13,900 bases of DNA from an uncultured Oscillospiraceae bacterium (GTDB lineage Bacteria; Bacillota; Clostridia; Oscillospirales; Oscillospiraceae), in contig CAKUJL010000016.1 in NCBI GenBank assembly GCA_934661715.1, positions 1-13,900 of the forward strand. Reading direction: 5' to 3'. A model generated the notes under the pieces. The model saw nothing but the letters and a program-made list of their open reading frames with translations. It made no database searches and was not told the DNA's origin. Within the stretch, counting starts at the first letter, position 1, and each line of letters opens with the position of its first letter. Position numbers and translations under genes: made by a program. Of the stretch, positions 6,668 to 13,342 are shown one piece after another.

Positions 6668-7767
6668 TCGCTTGCCTCCTTGCTCAAATCCAGCGGGACG
6701 TTGGGGTCTCCGTTGGGATGAATGACGACCTTGAGGGTCGATTTGTCTGTCTTGTTGGTATCGAGCGCCAGGAAATAATCGTCGAGGTCAAAGGTGTGCG
6801 TGACAAGCGTCGAAACATTGCACTTGCCGCTTGCCATGTACTCCACCGCACGCGGGAAGTTGTTGACCTGGCAGCTGACGCCGATGTAGCTCTGGTTGTT
6901 GAAATGCAGATCGTTGAGGAACTTCGCGGGGTCTTCGATCTGGATGCCGCTGTGATAGCTGCCGTACTGGATGAACCGGCCGCCCTTTTTGAGGAACTTG
7001 AGCAGGCTCTGCACCATCGGCCAGGAGCCGGAGGTGTCGATGATCACATCGACGCCGTCGGGGCAAAGCTCGCGGATTTTCGCTTCGTGCACCGAGTAAT
7101 CATGCCGGTCGGCCAGAATCGTCGGCACGCCGTAGCCTGCCAGCGTATCGAGCCGCGACTGCACCAGACCCACGGCGTAGGAATGAATCGCACTCGAGTT
7201 GTGGCACAGCTGCGCGAGAATCATGCCGTGCGGGCCCATGCCGCTGACGAGCACGCGCTCGCCGGGCTGTAAATTTGCGCGGTCAAAGCACTCCATCGCG
7301 CAGGCGACGGGCTCTGTGACGCTGGCCTCGTCGAAAGTCAGATTGTCCGGAACGCGGACGACATTTTTGGCGATCATGCTCATATACTGCGCAAAGCCGC
7401 CGTTTTTATTGTGGCCGTAGGAGCCGAAGTGCTCACACAGAAGGGGCTTGCCGTTTTTGCAGTACCAGCACTCGCCGCACGGAACCGCGTTGTCCGCCGT
7501 CACGCGTTCGCCGAGCTCCAGACCCTGCACGTTCTTGCCCTTTTCCACGATATAGCCCGCAAACTCATGGCCTGTGATGACCGGGTATTTTGCCAGCGTT
7601 CCGCCGCCGCCCACGGTGTCGTGGTTGATCTCCGCCCATTTGCAGATGCCGCAGGCCATCACCTTGATGATCACCTCGTCGTCGCCGCAGGTGGGATAGG
7701 GAACCATGCGCACCGACGCATTCGGCCGTCCCGCTTTTTCATGATAGAGTGCTTTCATCATTCTCAT
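6664..7767 (-). CDS. Zinc-dependent medium-chain alcohol dehydrogenase, first gene of operon
   Basis: 367 residues from the chosen start. Ligands for catalytic zinc are Cys42 (GICKWAE), His67-Glu68 (TGHE) and Glu152; the structural zinc cysteines are 97, 100, 103 and 111. The nucleotide loop is SGMGPHG at 175-181. Two features are unusual. The customary CGSD after the catalytic Cys is CKWAE, and the end of the second Rossmann strand reads AVGLVQSR with no Asp or Arg to choose between NAD and NADP. It likely oxidises or epimerises a second carbinol of the pathway substrate, perhaps at another carbon than its neighbour. Five in-frame ATGs are clustered here; the one at 7767 has GAGG 9 bases upstream, while the longest option (7788) has only a weak CGGA. 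It is the promoter-proximal gene. Confidence 0.84.
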   Translation of the reverse strand: MRMMKALYHEKAGRPNASVRMVPYPTCGDDEVIIKVMACGICKWAEINHDTVGGGGTLAKYPVITGHEFAGYIVEKGKNVQGLELGERVTADNAVPCGECWYCKNGKPLLCEHFGSYGHNKNGGFAQYMSMIAKNVVRVPDNLTFDEASVTEPVACAMECFDRANLQPGERVLVSGMGPHGMILAQLCHNSSAIHSYAVGLVQSRLDTLAGYGVPTILADRHDYSVHEAKIRELCPDGVDVIIDTSGSWPMVQSLLKFLKKGGRFIQYGSYHSGIQIEDPAKFLNDLHFNNQSYIGVSCQVNNFPRAVEYMASGKCNVSTLVTHTFDLDDYFLALDTNKTDKSTLKVVIHPNGDPNVPLDLSKEASE

Positions 7768-7809
7768 ATGTGTCATCCTCGTTTTCATTTATTCCGTTGT
7801 CTGCATCGC

Positions 7810-7851
7810 TATAATCACTATTCGATCATTTACAATCTAATTATAATCACT
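7810..7851 (-). repeat. Direct repeat of AGTGATTATA at the operon promoter, candidate operator
   Basis: The minus-strand word AGTGATTATA occurs at 7851-7842, overlapping the -10 box, and again at 7819-7810, about +15 to +24. The copies are 32 bp apart, three helical turns, so they face the same side of the DNA, as expected for repeated sites of a repressor. The DeoR-family protein at 9908-10669 is the obvious candidate, but this is inference. Confidence 0.45.
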
Positions 7852-7868
7852 TAGCGTCAAAACGTCAA
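7840..7868 (-). promoter_or_regulatory. Sigma-70-type promoter of the eight-gene operon
   Basis: On the minus strand TTGACG (7868-7863) is followed by exactly 17 bases and a perfect TATAAT (7845-7840), predicting a start near 7833. A second TTGACG begins 8 bases downstream of the first but lacks a good -10. The nearest coding start is about 65 bases further on. Confidence 0.82.
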
Positions 7869-8164
7869 CTGTTTCCCCGCGGCTTTTCCCTCTGTATTCC
7901 GCCGAAAGTTGGTCTTTATTTTTGTTGATATTATACAGTTTTCAAGCCTCTTCCCGCGGACGTCTCCCGCGCAGGCCCGATTTTGCGTGCCGGGCGGAAC
8001 GCGCATTGCTTCGCGCCTTCTTTTCCCGTTGTGATCGATATATGATCAAAGCCAATCAGCCCCCTGTTTACGATCTCCGGCAAAAACCTCGTAGAGTTTC
8101 GCGCCCGCAGGCGCGAAATAAAATAGAAATCCATTTTATCCGGCGGCGGCCTTCGACCGGACAG

Positions 8165-8199
8165 GACAGCCGTTAGCGGTTTTACCGCTTACGGCTGTC
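8165..8199. repeat. Long inverted repeat (16-bp arms)
   Basis: Arms 8165-8180 and 8184-8199 pair over 16 positions with a single T-T mismatch around a 3-base loop. There is no T-run on either side, so it is not a terminator. Confidence 0.65.
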
Positions 8200-8244
8200 G
8201 CGTACCCCTTGCGGGTAAAAATTCCTATCGCCTCGCAAGTGTGG

Positions 8245-8271
8245 AATTTTTGCCCCAACGGGGCAAAAATT
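8245..8271. repeat. Perfect 12-bp palindromic hairpin
   Basis: Arms AATTTTTGCCCC (8245-8256) and its complement (8260-8271) flank a 3-base loop. T-tracts lie 5' and A-tracts 3' of the GC core on both strands, the opposite of a terminator. A degenerate second copy (GCGGGTAAAAATT, 8211-8223) lies just upstream. Confidence 0.65.
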
Positions 8272-8298
8272 ATGCGCGCAGTCGAGGCGCAGTCCCTT

Positions 8299-8328
8299 CT
8301 GTCAAGAAAGCGTCAGCTTTTTTGACAG
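8299..8328. repeat. 13-bp inverted repeat
   Basis: Arms 8299-8311 and 8316-8328 pair over 13 bp with one G-T wobble and a GTCA loop. It lies 11 bases before the 8340 terminator hairpin. Confidence 0.6.
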
Positions 8329-8339
8329 TCTGAGAAAAG

Positions 8340-8365
8340 CCGGCAGCAAAGCTGCCGGTTTTCTT
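8340..8365. terminator. Bidirectional Rho-independent terminator downstream of the MFS gene
   Basis: Perfect 8-bp GC stem (8340-8347 with 8351-8358), loop AAA, flanked by AAAAG on one side and TTTTCTTTTT on the other. On the minus strand it ends the MFS transcript 35 bases after its stop; on the + strand its longer T-run would end any transcript from the hairpin-rich region. Confidence 0.78.
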
Positions 8366-8393
8366 TTTGTGCGCCGCTGTTTTGGAGGAACAA

Positions 8394-9623
8394 CTACGAA
8401 TTGGCTTCCTTTTTGCCACTGAGCTGCAGGACCACCGCCATCGCCGCGCCGCCGAGCGCGAGGCCGAGCATCATCACATACACCGCGCTGTAGCCGCTGC
8501 GCTCAAACAGGAGCCCGGAAACATAGGGGCCGACATAGGCGCTGATCAGAACGGCAAGGTTCGCCAGCCCCAGATTCATGCTGTAATACGCCGCGCCGTA
8601 GGTGGATTTGATAAAGCCCGTCGAGCACACCGGAGACGCGCCGAAGCTGAGTCCCAGCAGCAAAAACGCCGGAACCAGCAGCCACGGCAGCACCGCGCTG
8701 CACGCAAGCATCAGCGTCGCCGAGCCCAGCACGCAGACCGTCGGCACAACGAGAAGCGTTTTTCTTCCCAGCCGGTCGTAGACCGTGCCGAAGATGAGAC
8801 GACCCGCGCCGTTGCAGACGGAAACGAGTCCGGCGAACATCGCCGCAGCGCCCGCCGTATAGCCGAGACTCTGCGCAATGGGAGACGCGTGGCCGGAAAG
8901 GGCCATGCCGACGCTTGCCATCAGAACCGTCCAGCAGGCATACAGCCAGAAGCTTCTCTGCCGCAGCATCTGCTTCGGCTCCATGTCGCGCCCGGCAGCT
9001 GCTGTCTTCGCCTTTGCGGCCTGCGGCAGAAGCGCCGCCTCTTCCTGCGTCGGGCAGCGGACCAGCTGGGCGCAGACCGCGTAAATCACCAGCGCCAGAA
9101 CGCCAAGCGCCCGGAACGTCGTCCGCCAGCCGAAGCGCTCAATGCCGAGATTGGAAAGCGGGCCGAACACTGCCGCGGAAAAGCCGTAGCTCATGAGCAG
9201 AAATCCCGAAATCGTCGTCGGGATATGCGGGAACCACAAAACAACCGTCGATAAAACCGCGTTATACACCATGCCCGCCGCAGCGCCGAACAAGACGCCG
9301 TAGCCCACATACAGCTGCCACAGGCTCTTTGTCGCCGACGCCAGCAGCATTCCGCCGAGCGCAAAAAGCGCAGCCAGCCGGATGATTTTCCTGCGCGGAA
9401 GCTTTTTTGAAAGGTACGCCGCGCCGACGCCGGCCAGCGTATTGCAGGCAACCGTCAGCGTATACGTAAACGACGTCTGCGACCGCAGCCAACCGAATTC
9501 CGCCTCCAGCGGCGTCACAAACACCGACCAGCCGTATAAAATACCCGCCATCAAAAGCAGCAGCAGATCCGCCAGCAGCATTCCATAGCGGAAGCGATCC
9601 ACGCGTTTTTTCTCGTTCTGCAT
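8394..9623 (-). CDS. MFS transporter, OFA (oxalate/formate antiporter-like) family
   Basis: 409 residues and about 12 hydrophobic segments, typical for the major facilitator superfamily. The first helix region reads GILYGWSVFVTPLEAEFGW, a hallmark of the OFA group, followed by a loop KKLPRRK between helices 2 and 3, and YDRLGRK in the matching place of the second half. A hydrophilic centre (about residues 190-225) links the two six-helix halves. OFA members move small organic anions or other polar metabolites across the cytoplasmic membrane; the substrate here is unknown. It could import the pathway substrate or export its end product. The start at 9623 is preferred over a TTG at 9632 because AGGAG lies 9 bases before the ATG but touches the TTG. 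Transcribed divergently from the regulator gene. Confidence 0.87.
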   Translation of the reverse strand: MQNEKKRVDRFRYGMLLADLLLLLMAGILYGWSVFVTPLEAEFGWLRSQTSFTYTLTVACNTLAGVGAAYLSKKLPRRKIIRLAALFALGGMLLASATKSLWQLYVGYGVLFGAAAGMVYNAVLSTVVLWFPHIPTTISGFLLMSYGFSAAVFGPLSNLGIERFGWRTTFRALGVLALVIYAVCAQLVRCPTQEEAALLPQAAKAKTAAAGRDMEPKQMLRQRSFWLYACWTVLMASVGMALSGHASPIAQSLGYTAGAAAMFAGLVSVCNGAGRLIFGTVYDRLGRKTLLVVPTVCVLGSATLMLACSAVLPWLLVPAFLLLGLSFGASPVCSTGFIKSTYGAAYYSMNLGLANLAVLISAYVGPYVSGLLFERSGYSAVYVMMLGLALGGAAMAVVLQLSGKKEANS

Positions 9624-9659
9624 CGTATCCAACTCCTCTGTCTTTCTTCTATGATACTA

Positions 9660-9688
9660 ACTGTATCTTGTAATCTTAGTTTTGTCAA
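9660..9688 (-). promoter_or_regulatory. Promoter of the MFS transporter gene
   Basis: On the minus strand a consensus TTGACA (9688-9683) is followed by 17 bases and TACAGT (9665-9660), a moderate -10. The coding start is 36 bases further on. GATTA words lie in the spacer and 32 bp upstream. Confidence 0.6.
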
Positions 9689-9697
9689 TATCAATCA

Positions 9698-9711
9698 CAA
9701 AGTAATCTTTG
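9698..9711. promoter_or_regulatory. CAAAG-N4-CTTTG palindrome, candidate operator
   Basis: A 5+4+5 inverted repeat sits 9 bp upstream of the MFS -35 box, next to TGTGATTGATA, which resembles the AGTGATTATA repeat at the operon promoter. A protein-binding role is inference. Confidence 0.35.
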
Positions 9712-9829
9712 AATCCGTGAATTTTGCGCGGTTGCAATCAAATTGCGATAGTGCCAGCGATTTTCGCCCCTTTGGCTTCCGTTGGCGGGCAAAATTTTCG
9801 TTAAAATCGAAAAAAATGATCAAAGAATC

Positions 9830-9841
9830 ACGGAATTCCGT
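9830..9841. promoter_or_regulatory. Perfect 12-bp palindrome ACGGAATTCCGT abutting a -35 box
   Basis: The palindrome ends on the first T of the regulator gene's TTGACA. A related inverted word, GAATCCGTGA (9711-9720), lies about 110 bp upstream. A binding site for autoregulation is plausible. Confidence 0.45.
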
Positions 9842-9869
9842 TGACAAGGATTTGAAAAACGCTTATGAT
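9841..9869 (+). promoter_or_regulatory. Sigma-70-type promoter of the DeoR-family regulator
   Basis: Consensus TTGACA (9841-9846), 17-base spacer, TATGAT (9864-9869), predicting a start near 9876 and a leader of about 32 bases. Confidence 0.8.
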
Positions 9870-9907
9870 ATAGGTAATGACACTGGTTTTTACCAAGAGG
9901 GGAATTT

Positions 9908-10669
9908 TTGGCGATGAATATTGATGAACGCAGACAGGTTATCCTGAATTATCTGATGGAGCACGAAAGTGCTTCTGTTAACAGCATTATTTCGCTTCTG
10001 GACGAGTCTCCGGCGACCATCCGGCGCGATCTGACATTTCTGGAGGCCAACGGCGTAATTGTTCGCAGTCGCGGCTACGCAAAATATAATCAGCCTGCAA
10101 TCGTCAGCAATATTCACATCACCGACGGAAAGCTGGCCGTCGCGAAGGCCGCCGTTCAGCTCATTCCAAAGGGCGCGACGATCTTCATGGACTCCGGCGC
10201 GTCGGCCGTTGCGCTGGCGCAGCAGCTGACAGACCGCGAGGATTTGCAGATCATCACAAACTCCCTTTCCGTGGCAAATGTTCTGTGCGCCGGAAAGCCG
10301 AGCGTGTATATGACGGGCGGGTCTCTGGAGGGACGGCAGGAATGTCTCGTCGGCTCAGATGCCGAGCACTATATCCAGTCCATCCGCGTGCCGCTGCTGT
10401 TTCTCACGACGACCGGCATCCGCAAGGAGCAAGGACTTGTCTGCGTGACGCCGGCGCAGGCTACCTTAAAGCACATCATGGTCAAATCCGCCGAGCGCGT
10501 GGTGGTTCTGGCCGACGCGCAGAAGCTTGCGACAGACTCTATCCGCCTGTTTGCGACGTTCGACGAAATTGACACGCTCATCATCGACGAGCCGGTTGAC
10601 GACGCAGCGTTTTTGCAGCTTCTGGCCCAGAAGCGCGTCGAGCTCATCGTCGCCAATCAGTACCTGTAA
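9908..10669 (+). CDS. DeoR-family transcriptional regulator
   Basis: 253 residues. An N-terminal winged helix-turn-helix (about residues 7-60) has DERRQVILNYL and the recognition segment SPATIRRDLTFLEANG. The rest is a DeoR-type sensor domain resembling sugar-phosphate isomerases, with MDSGAS (94-99) and an ITNS segment forming the usual phospho-sugar pocket. Such proteins are mostly repressors released by a phosphorylated sugar intermediate. It is divergent from the MFS gene and lies beyond it from the catabolic operon, so it is the likely local regulator of both. The TTG at 9908 is 7 bases from GAGG (9897-9900); the ATG at 9914 is the alternative but would be 13 bases away. The wing reads VRSRGYA, where many relatives have RVHGGA. 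It ends in a strong terminator. Confidence 0.9.
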   Translation: MAMNIDERRQVILNYLMEHESASVNSIISLLDESPATIRRDLTFLEANGVIVRSRGYAKYNQPAIVSNIHITDGKLAVAKAAVQLIPKGATIFMDSGASAVALAQQLTDREDLQIITNSLSVANVLCAGKPSVYMTGGSLEGRQECLVGSDAEHYIQSIRVPLLFLTTTGIRKEQGLVCVTPAQATLKHIMVKSAERVVVLADAQKLATDSIRLFATFDEIDTLIIDEPVDDAAFLQLLAQKRVELIVANQYL

Positions 10670-10679
10670 AACACATAAA

Positions 10680-10715
10680 AAGGCCCGTGGGAAGAGTGAT
10701 CTTCCCACGGGCCTT
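10680..10715. terminator. Bidirectional terminator between the regulator and ecfT
   Basis: A perfect 15-bp stem (10680-10694 with 10701-10715), loop of 6, begins 10 bases after the DeoR stop. TTTTT follows on the minus strand immediately and on the + strand after GCC, so it serves both convergent transcripts. Confidence 0.9.
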
Positions 10716-10728
10716 GCCTTTTTGAAGG

Positions 10729-11553
10729 CTAAAACGGATTATAAAACCGGCTTCCCATCGCTGCGACGTCCAGGATGGAGACCGCCAGGAGCGCGGCGCA
10801 GAGGGTCATGGAGGCGATATCCACCGCGGTGAAGCGCCGGGCCATGTACCAGGTGCGCTTTTTGTTCTTGCCGAAGCTGCGAAGCTCCATCGCGTTGGAG
10901 ATGACCTCGATGCGGTCCATGCTCGACAAAATCAGCGGGATCAGGATCGCCGAGGCCGCCTTGAGCCGCCTGACGAGCGAGACCTTCTTGCTCATCTCGA
11001 CGCCGCGTGCCTGCTGCGACTGGGCGATGTCGTGATACTCGCGCTGAATGTCCGGGATGTAGCGAAGCGCCAGCGCGACGGAATACGAAATTTTGTAGCT
11101 CACGCCGATGCGGTTGAGAGACGCGGCAAACTCGCTCGGGTTCGTCGTGGAGACAAACAGAATGACCATCGGGATCGCCGCCAGATACTTGAGCACCAGA
11201 TTGAGGTGATAAAACAGCTGCTCCTTCGTGACCACATACGGCCCCGCGATGGTGAAGAGCACCGTCTTTGAGCCGTAGAGCGTCACGCCGTGCTGCGGGG
11301 AAAAGACGAAGACCATGATGTTGTTGAGCAGCATAAAAACCGCCGTCATGCCCAGCATGAACGAGACGTCCTTGAGTTTGATCTTTGATAGGTAAAACAG
11401 GAAAAACGACACGACCGGCATCAAGGCCAGAAGCCGCGTGTCATACGTGACCATCGACGCAAACGACCACAAAAGCAGGCACACGAGCTTCGTCGCGCCC
11501 GTCAGACGGTGGATGGGCGAGGGACGGTCGATGTAGTTAAACAGATTCGTCAT
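10729..11553 (-). CDS. ecfT: ECF transporter transmembrane component EcfT
   Basis: 274 residues with several hydrophobic segments in the first 150 and one pair near the end, as in the energy-coupling scaffold of ECF transporters. The two coupling-helix motifs that dock on the ATPases are recognisable: ARG at 182-184 (QSQQARGVEM) and LRS at 224-226 (AMELRSFGK), where a Gly is more common than Ser in the second. The ATG at 11553 is chosen over one at 11595 because GGGAGGT is 8 bases upstream and family members begin near this point (MTNLFNYIDRPSPIHRL). It overlaps the ATPase gene by 17 bases, suggesting coupled translation. It is the last gene of the three-gene transporter operon. Confidence 0.9.
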   Translation of the reverse strand: MTNLFNYIDRPSPIHRLTGATKLVCLLLWSFASMVTYDTRLLALMPVVSFFLFYLSKIKLKDVSFMLGMTAVFMLLNNIMVFVFSPQHGVTLYGSKTVLFTIAGPYVVTKEQLFYHLNLVLKYLAAIPMVILFVSTTNPSEFAASLNRIGVSYKISYSVALALRYIPDIQREYHDIAQSQQARGVEMSKKVSLVRRLKAASAILIPLILSSMDRIEVISNAMELRSFGKNKKRTWYMARRFTAVDIASMTLCAALLAVSILDVAAMGSRFYNPF

Positions 11554-13270
11554 TTCCGCGCACCTCCCGGTCGTAGTCAATAAAGCGCCGGACAAACATT
11601 CTGGGGTCTTCGATGTCGCACAGAAGCGCCAGATCGTACAGGCTCGTCTTTTTGAGACTGGCCTGCCGGATGATGGTCTCGTCCGTCAGAATCTGTGCGG
11701 GCGAAGCGTCGGCGATCACGCAGCCGTCGGAAAAGACGACCGACCGGCGGCAGTACTCCAGCATCAGGTGCATGTCGTGCGTGATCATCACGACCGTCAC
11801 GCCGCGCCGGTTGAGCTCCCGCAGAAAGTCCATGATCTCCGTATAGTGCCGGAAATCCTGCCCCGCGGTGGGCTCGTCGAGGATGATGAGCTCGGGGTCC
11901 AGCGCCAGAATCGACGCGATGGTCACGCGCTTTTTCTGCCCGAAGCTCAAAGCCGACACCGGCCACCTGCGGAACGGGAAAAGCCCGCAAATGCGAAGCG
12001 CCGACTCCACATGTTCGCGCGTTTCGTCTTCTCCCACACCGCGCGAGACAAGACCCAGCGCGACCTCGTCGAATATCTGCACCTTGCAGAGCATCTGGTT
12101 GGGGTTCTGCATCACATAGCCGATGTGGTCGGCCCGCTCTTTGATAGACAGCTGCATGAGGTCCCGGCCATCAAACGTGAGCGTTCCCTCCTGCTGCTGT
12201 TCAAAGCCGCAGACGACCTTGGAAAATGTCGATTTGCCCGCGCCGTTCGTGCCGACGATGGAGAGCATTTCGCCCTTGCGGACCGTCACGGACACGTCGC
12301 GCAGGGCCTTTTTGCCGTTGGGATAGGAAAAGCTGATGTGCGACGCCTCCAATAACGCAGGCGCTTCGGGCGGGTCCTTTGCAGGCGGGGTGTTGGTCAT
12401 CCATGTTCTGACCTGCTGCTTCTGCGCCGCCGATAATTGGAGCGTGCGCAGGCTCGCTGGCTTCATGTCCGCCGTAATTTCCACGCCCGCGTGATGAAGC
12501 GCGGCCAGATACAAAGGCTCCCGGATGCCGTGCTCACGAAGAAGCTTCGACGAAAGCAGCTCATCGGGCGGAAGGTCTGCGGCGATCTCTCCCGCGCACA
12601 TCAAAATGACCCGGTCAACACTTCGGTGCAGTACGTCCTCCAACCGGTGCTCGATGATGATGACCGTCGCGCCGGTTTTTTCGCGAATTTCGTCGATGAG
12701 CTCGATGGCCTGCTTGCCCGTCGCGGGGTCAAGGTTTGCCAGCGGCTCGTCAAAGAGCAGGATCGGCACATTGTCCACCATCACACCGGCCAGACACACG
12801 CGCTGCTTCTGTCCGCCGGAGAGTTCGTTCGGCGCGTGCAGAAGATGCTCCTCCACGCCGGTCTCCTGCGCCGCGCGGAAAACCCGCTCGTGAAGCGCGG
12901 GCTCTTCCACGCAGTCGTTTTCCAGCGCGAAGGCGATATCCTCGGCAACCGTCAGCCCGACAAACTGCCCGTCGGCGTCCTGCAAAACGGTGCCGACCAT
13001 TTTGGAAATGTCAAAGAGGCTGAGCGTCTTCGTCTCCCGGCCCATGATCTCGAGGCTTCCCTGCTGTTCGCCGCGGTAGGAAAACGGAATGAGGCCGTTC
13101 AGGCAGTGCGCAAGCGTGCTTTTGCCGCAGCCCGACGGGCCGCAGATGAGAAGCTTCTCGCCTTCGTAGACGGTGAGGTCAATGTGGTGCAGCGTCGGTT
13201 TTTTCTGCGCGTTATACTGCCACGAAAAGTCGCGGAAACGGATGACGGGCTTTTTCTCGGGCGTGTGCAA
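11537..13270 (-). CDS. ECF transporter fused double ATP-binding protein (EcfA-EcfA')
   Basis: 577 residues with two complete ABC ATPase domains. Domain 1 has Walker A GPSGCGKST (44-52), Q-loop Gln97, signature LSGGQ (150-154), Walker B LLFDEP and switch His208. Domain 2 has GTNGAGKST (340-348), Gln388, signature LSFGQ (441-445), LIILDEP and His498. A linker of about 60 residues joins them. Such fusions replace the two separate EcfA subunits and power uptake together with EcfT and a substrate-binding membrane protein. Start is TTG with GGGAGGG 8 bases upstream. It follows the UPF0397 gene after 72 bases that contain a hairpin. All catalytic motifs are present, so both sites look active. The C-terminal tail after about 540 is variable in the family. 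Confidence 0.92.
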   Translation of the reverse strand: MHTPEKKPVIRFRDFSWQYNAQKKPTLHHIDLTVYEGEKLLICGPSGCGKSTLAHCLNGLIPFSYRGEQQGSLEIMGRETKTLSLFDISKMVGTVLQDADGQFVGLTVAEDIAFALENDCVEEPALHERVFRAAQETGVEEHLLHAPNELSGGQKQRVCLAGVMVDNVPILLFDEPLANLDPATGKQAIELIDEIREKTGATVIIIEHRLEDVLHRSVDRVILMCAGEIAADLPPDELLSSKLLREHGIREPLYLAALHHAGVEITADMKPASLRTLQLSAAQKQQVRTWMTNTPPAKDPPEAPALLEASHISFSYPNGKKALRDVSVTVRKGEMLSIVGTNGAGKSTFSKVVCGFEQQQEGTLTFDGRDLMQLSIKERADHIGYVMQNPNQMLCKVQIFDEVALGLVSRGVGEDETREHVESALRICGLFPFRRWPVSALSFGQKKRVTIASILALDPELIILDEPTAGQDFRHYTEIMDFLRELNRRGVTVVMITHDMHLMLEYCRRSVVFSDGCVIADASPAQILTDETIIRQASLKKTSLYDLALLCDIEDPRMFVRRFIDYDREVRGNDESV

Positions 13271-13291
13271 GGCGGGTTCCCTCCCTTTTAC

Positions 13292-13326
13292 AAAGCCGAA
13301 GCCGGCATCTCGCCGGCTCCGGCTTT
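13292..13326. terminator. Hairpin between the UPF0397 and ATPase genes
   Basis: A 15-bp stem with one A-C mismatch (13292-13306 with 13312-13326), loop of 5. Only the + strand has a T-run (CTTTTTT); on the coding minus strand the stem is followed by only a broken T stretch, so it is likely a transcript-processing or partial-attenuation hairpin for the operon and a full terminator for antisense transcripts. Confidence 0.55.
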
Positions 13327-13342
13327 TTTCTGTGATATGGAC

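Larger units (their letters stand above)
7869..8339. other. Non-coding, hairpin-rich intergenic region
   Basis: No open frame here has a believable start, ribosome site or recognisable protein. Instead there are at least five strong inverted repeats: 8097-8118 (9 bp, loop 4), 8165-8199, 8217-8251 (9-bp arms), 8245-8271 and 8299-8328, plus longer-range pairing of 8229-8235 with 8283-8289. The 8217-8251 and 8245-8271 hairpins share bases and exclude each other. A weak + strand promoter (TTGGTC 7909-7914, 17 bp, TATACA 7932-7937) and the + strand terminator at 8340-8365 would bracket a transcript of roughly 420 bases. It could be a structured RNA, or a cluster of repeated palindromic elements left between genes. 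Nothing else is seen in 7869-8096. Confidence 0.4.

Noticed and set aside
7789..7868. Catabolite-responsive element (CcpA site) at the operon promoter
   Set aside because: No stretch near the promoter matches the cre consensus well enough on either strand.
7922..8176. Small open frames on both strands (7922-8176 and 7931-8134) in the hairpin-rich region
   Set aside because: No convincing ribosome sites, Arg-rich composition, and one is interrupted by strong inverted repeats.
8097..8328. CRISPR array
   Set aside because: The repeated hairpins differ in sequence and spacing; there are no regular direct repeats with unique spacers and no cas genes.
8367..9254. 295-codon + strand frame opposite the MFS gene
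   Set aside because: Composition dominated by Arg, Gln, His and Ala, no recognisable domain, and overlaps the terminator region; the minus frame is a clear 12-helix transporter.
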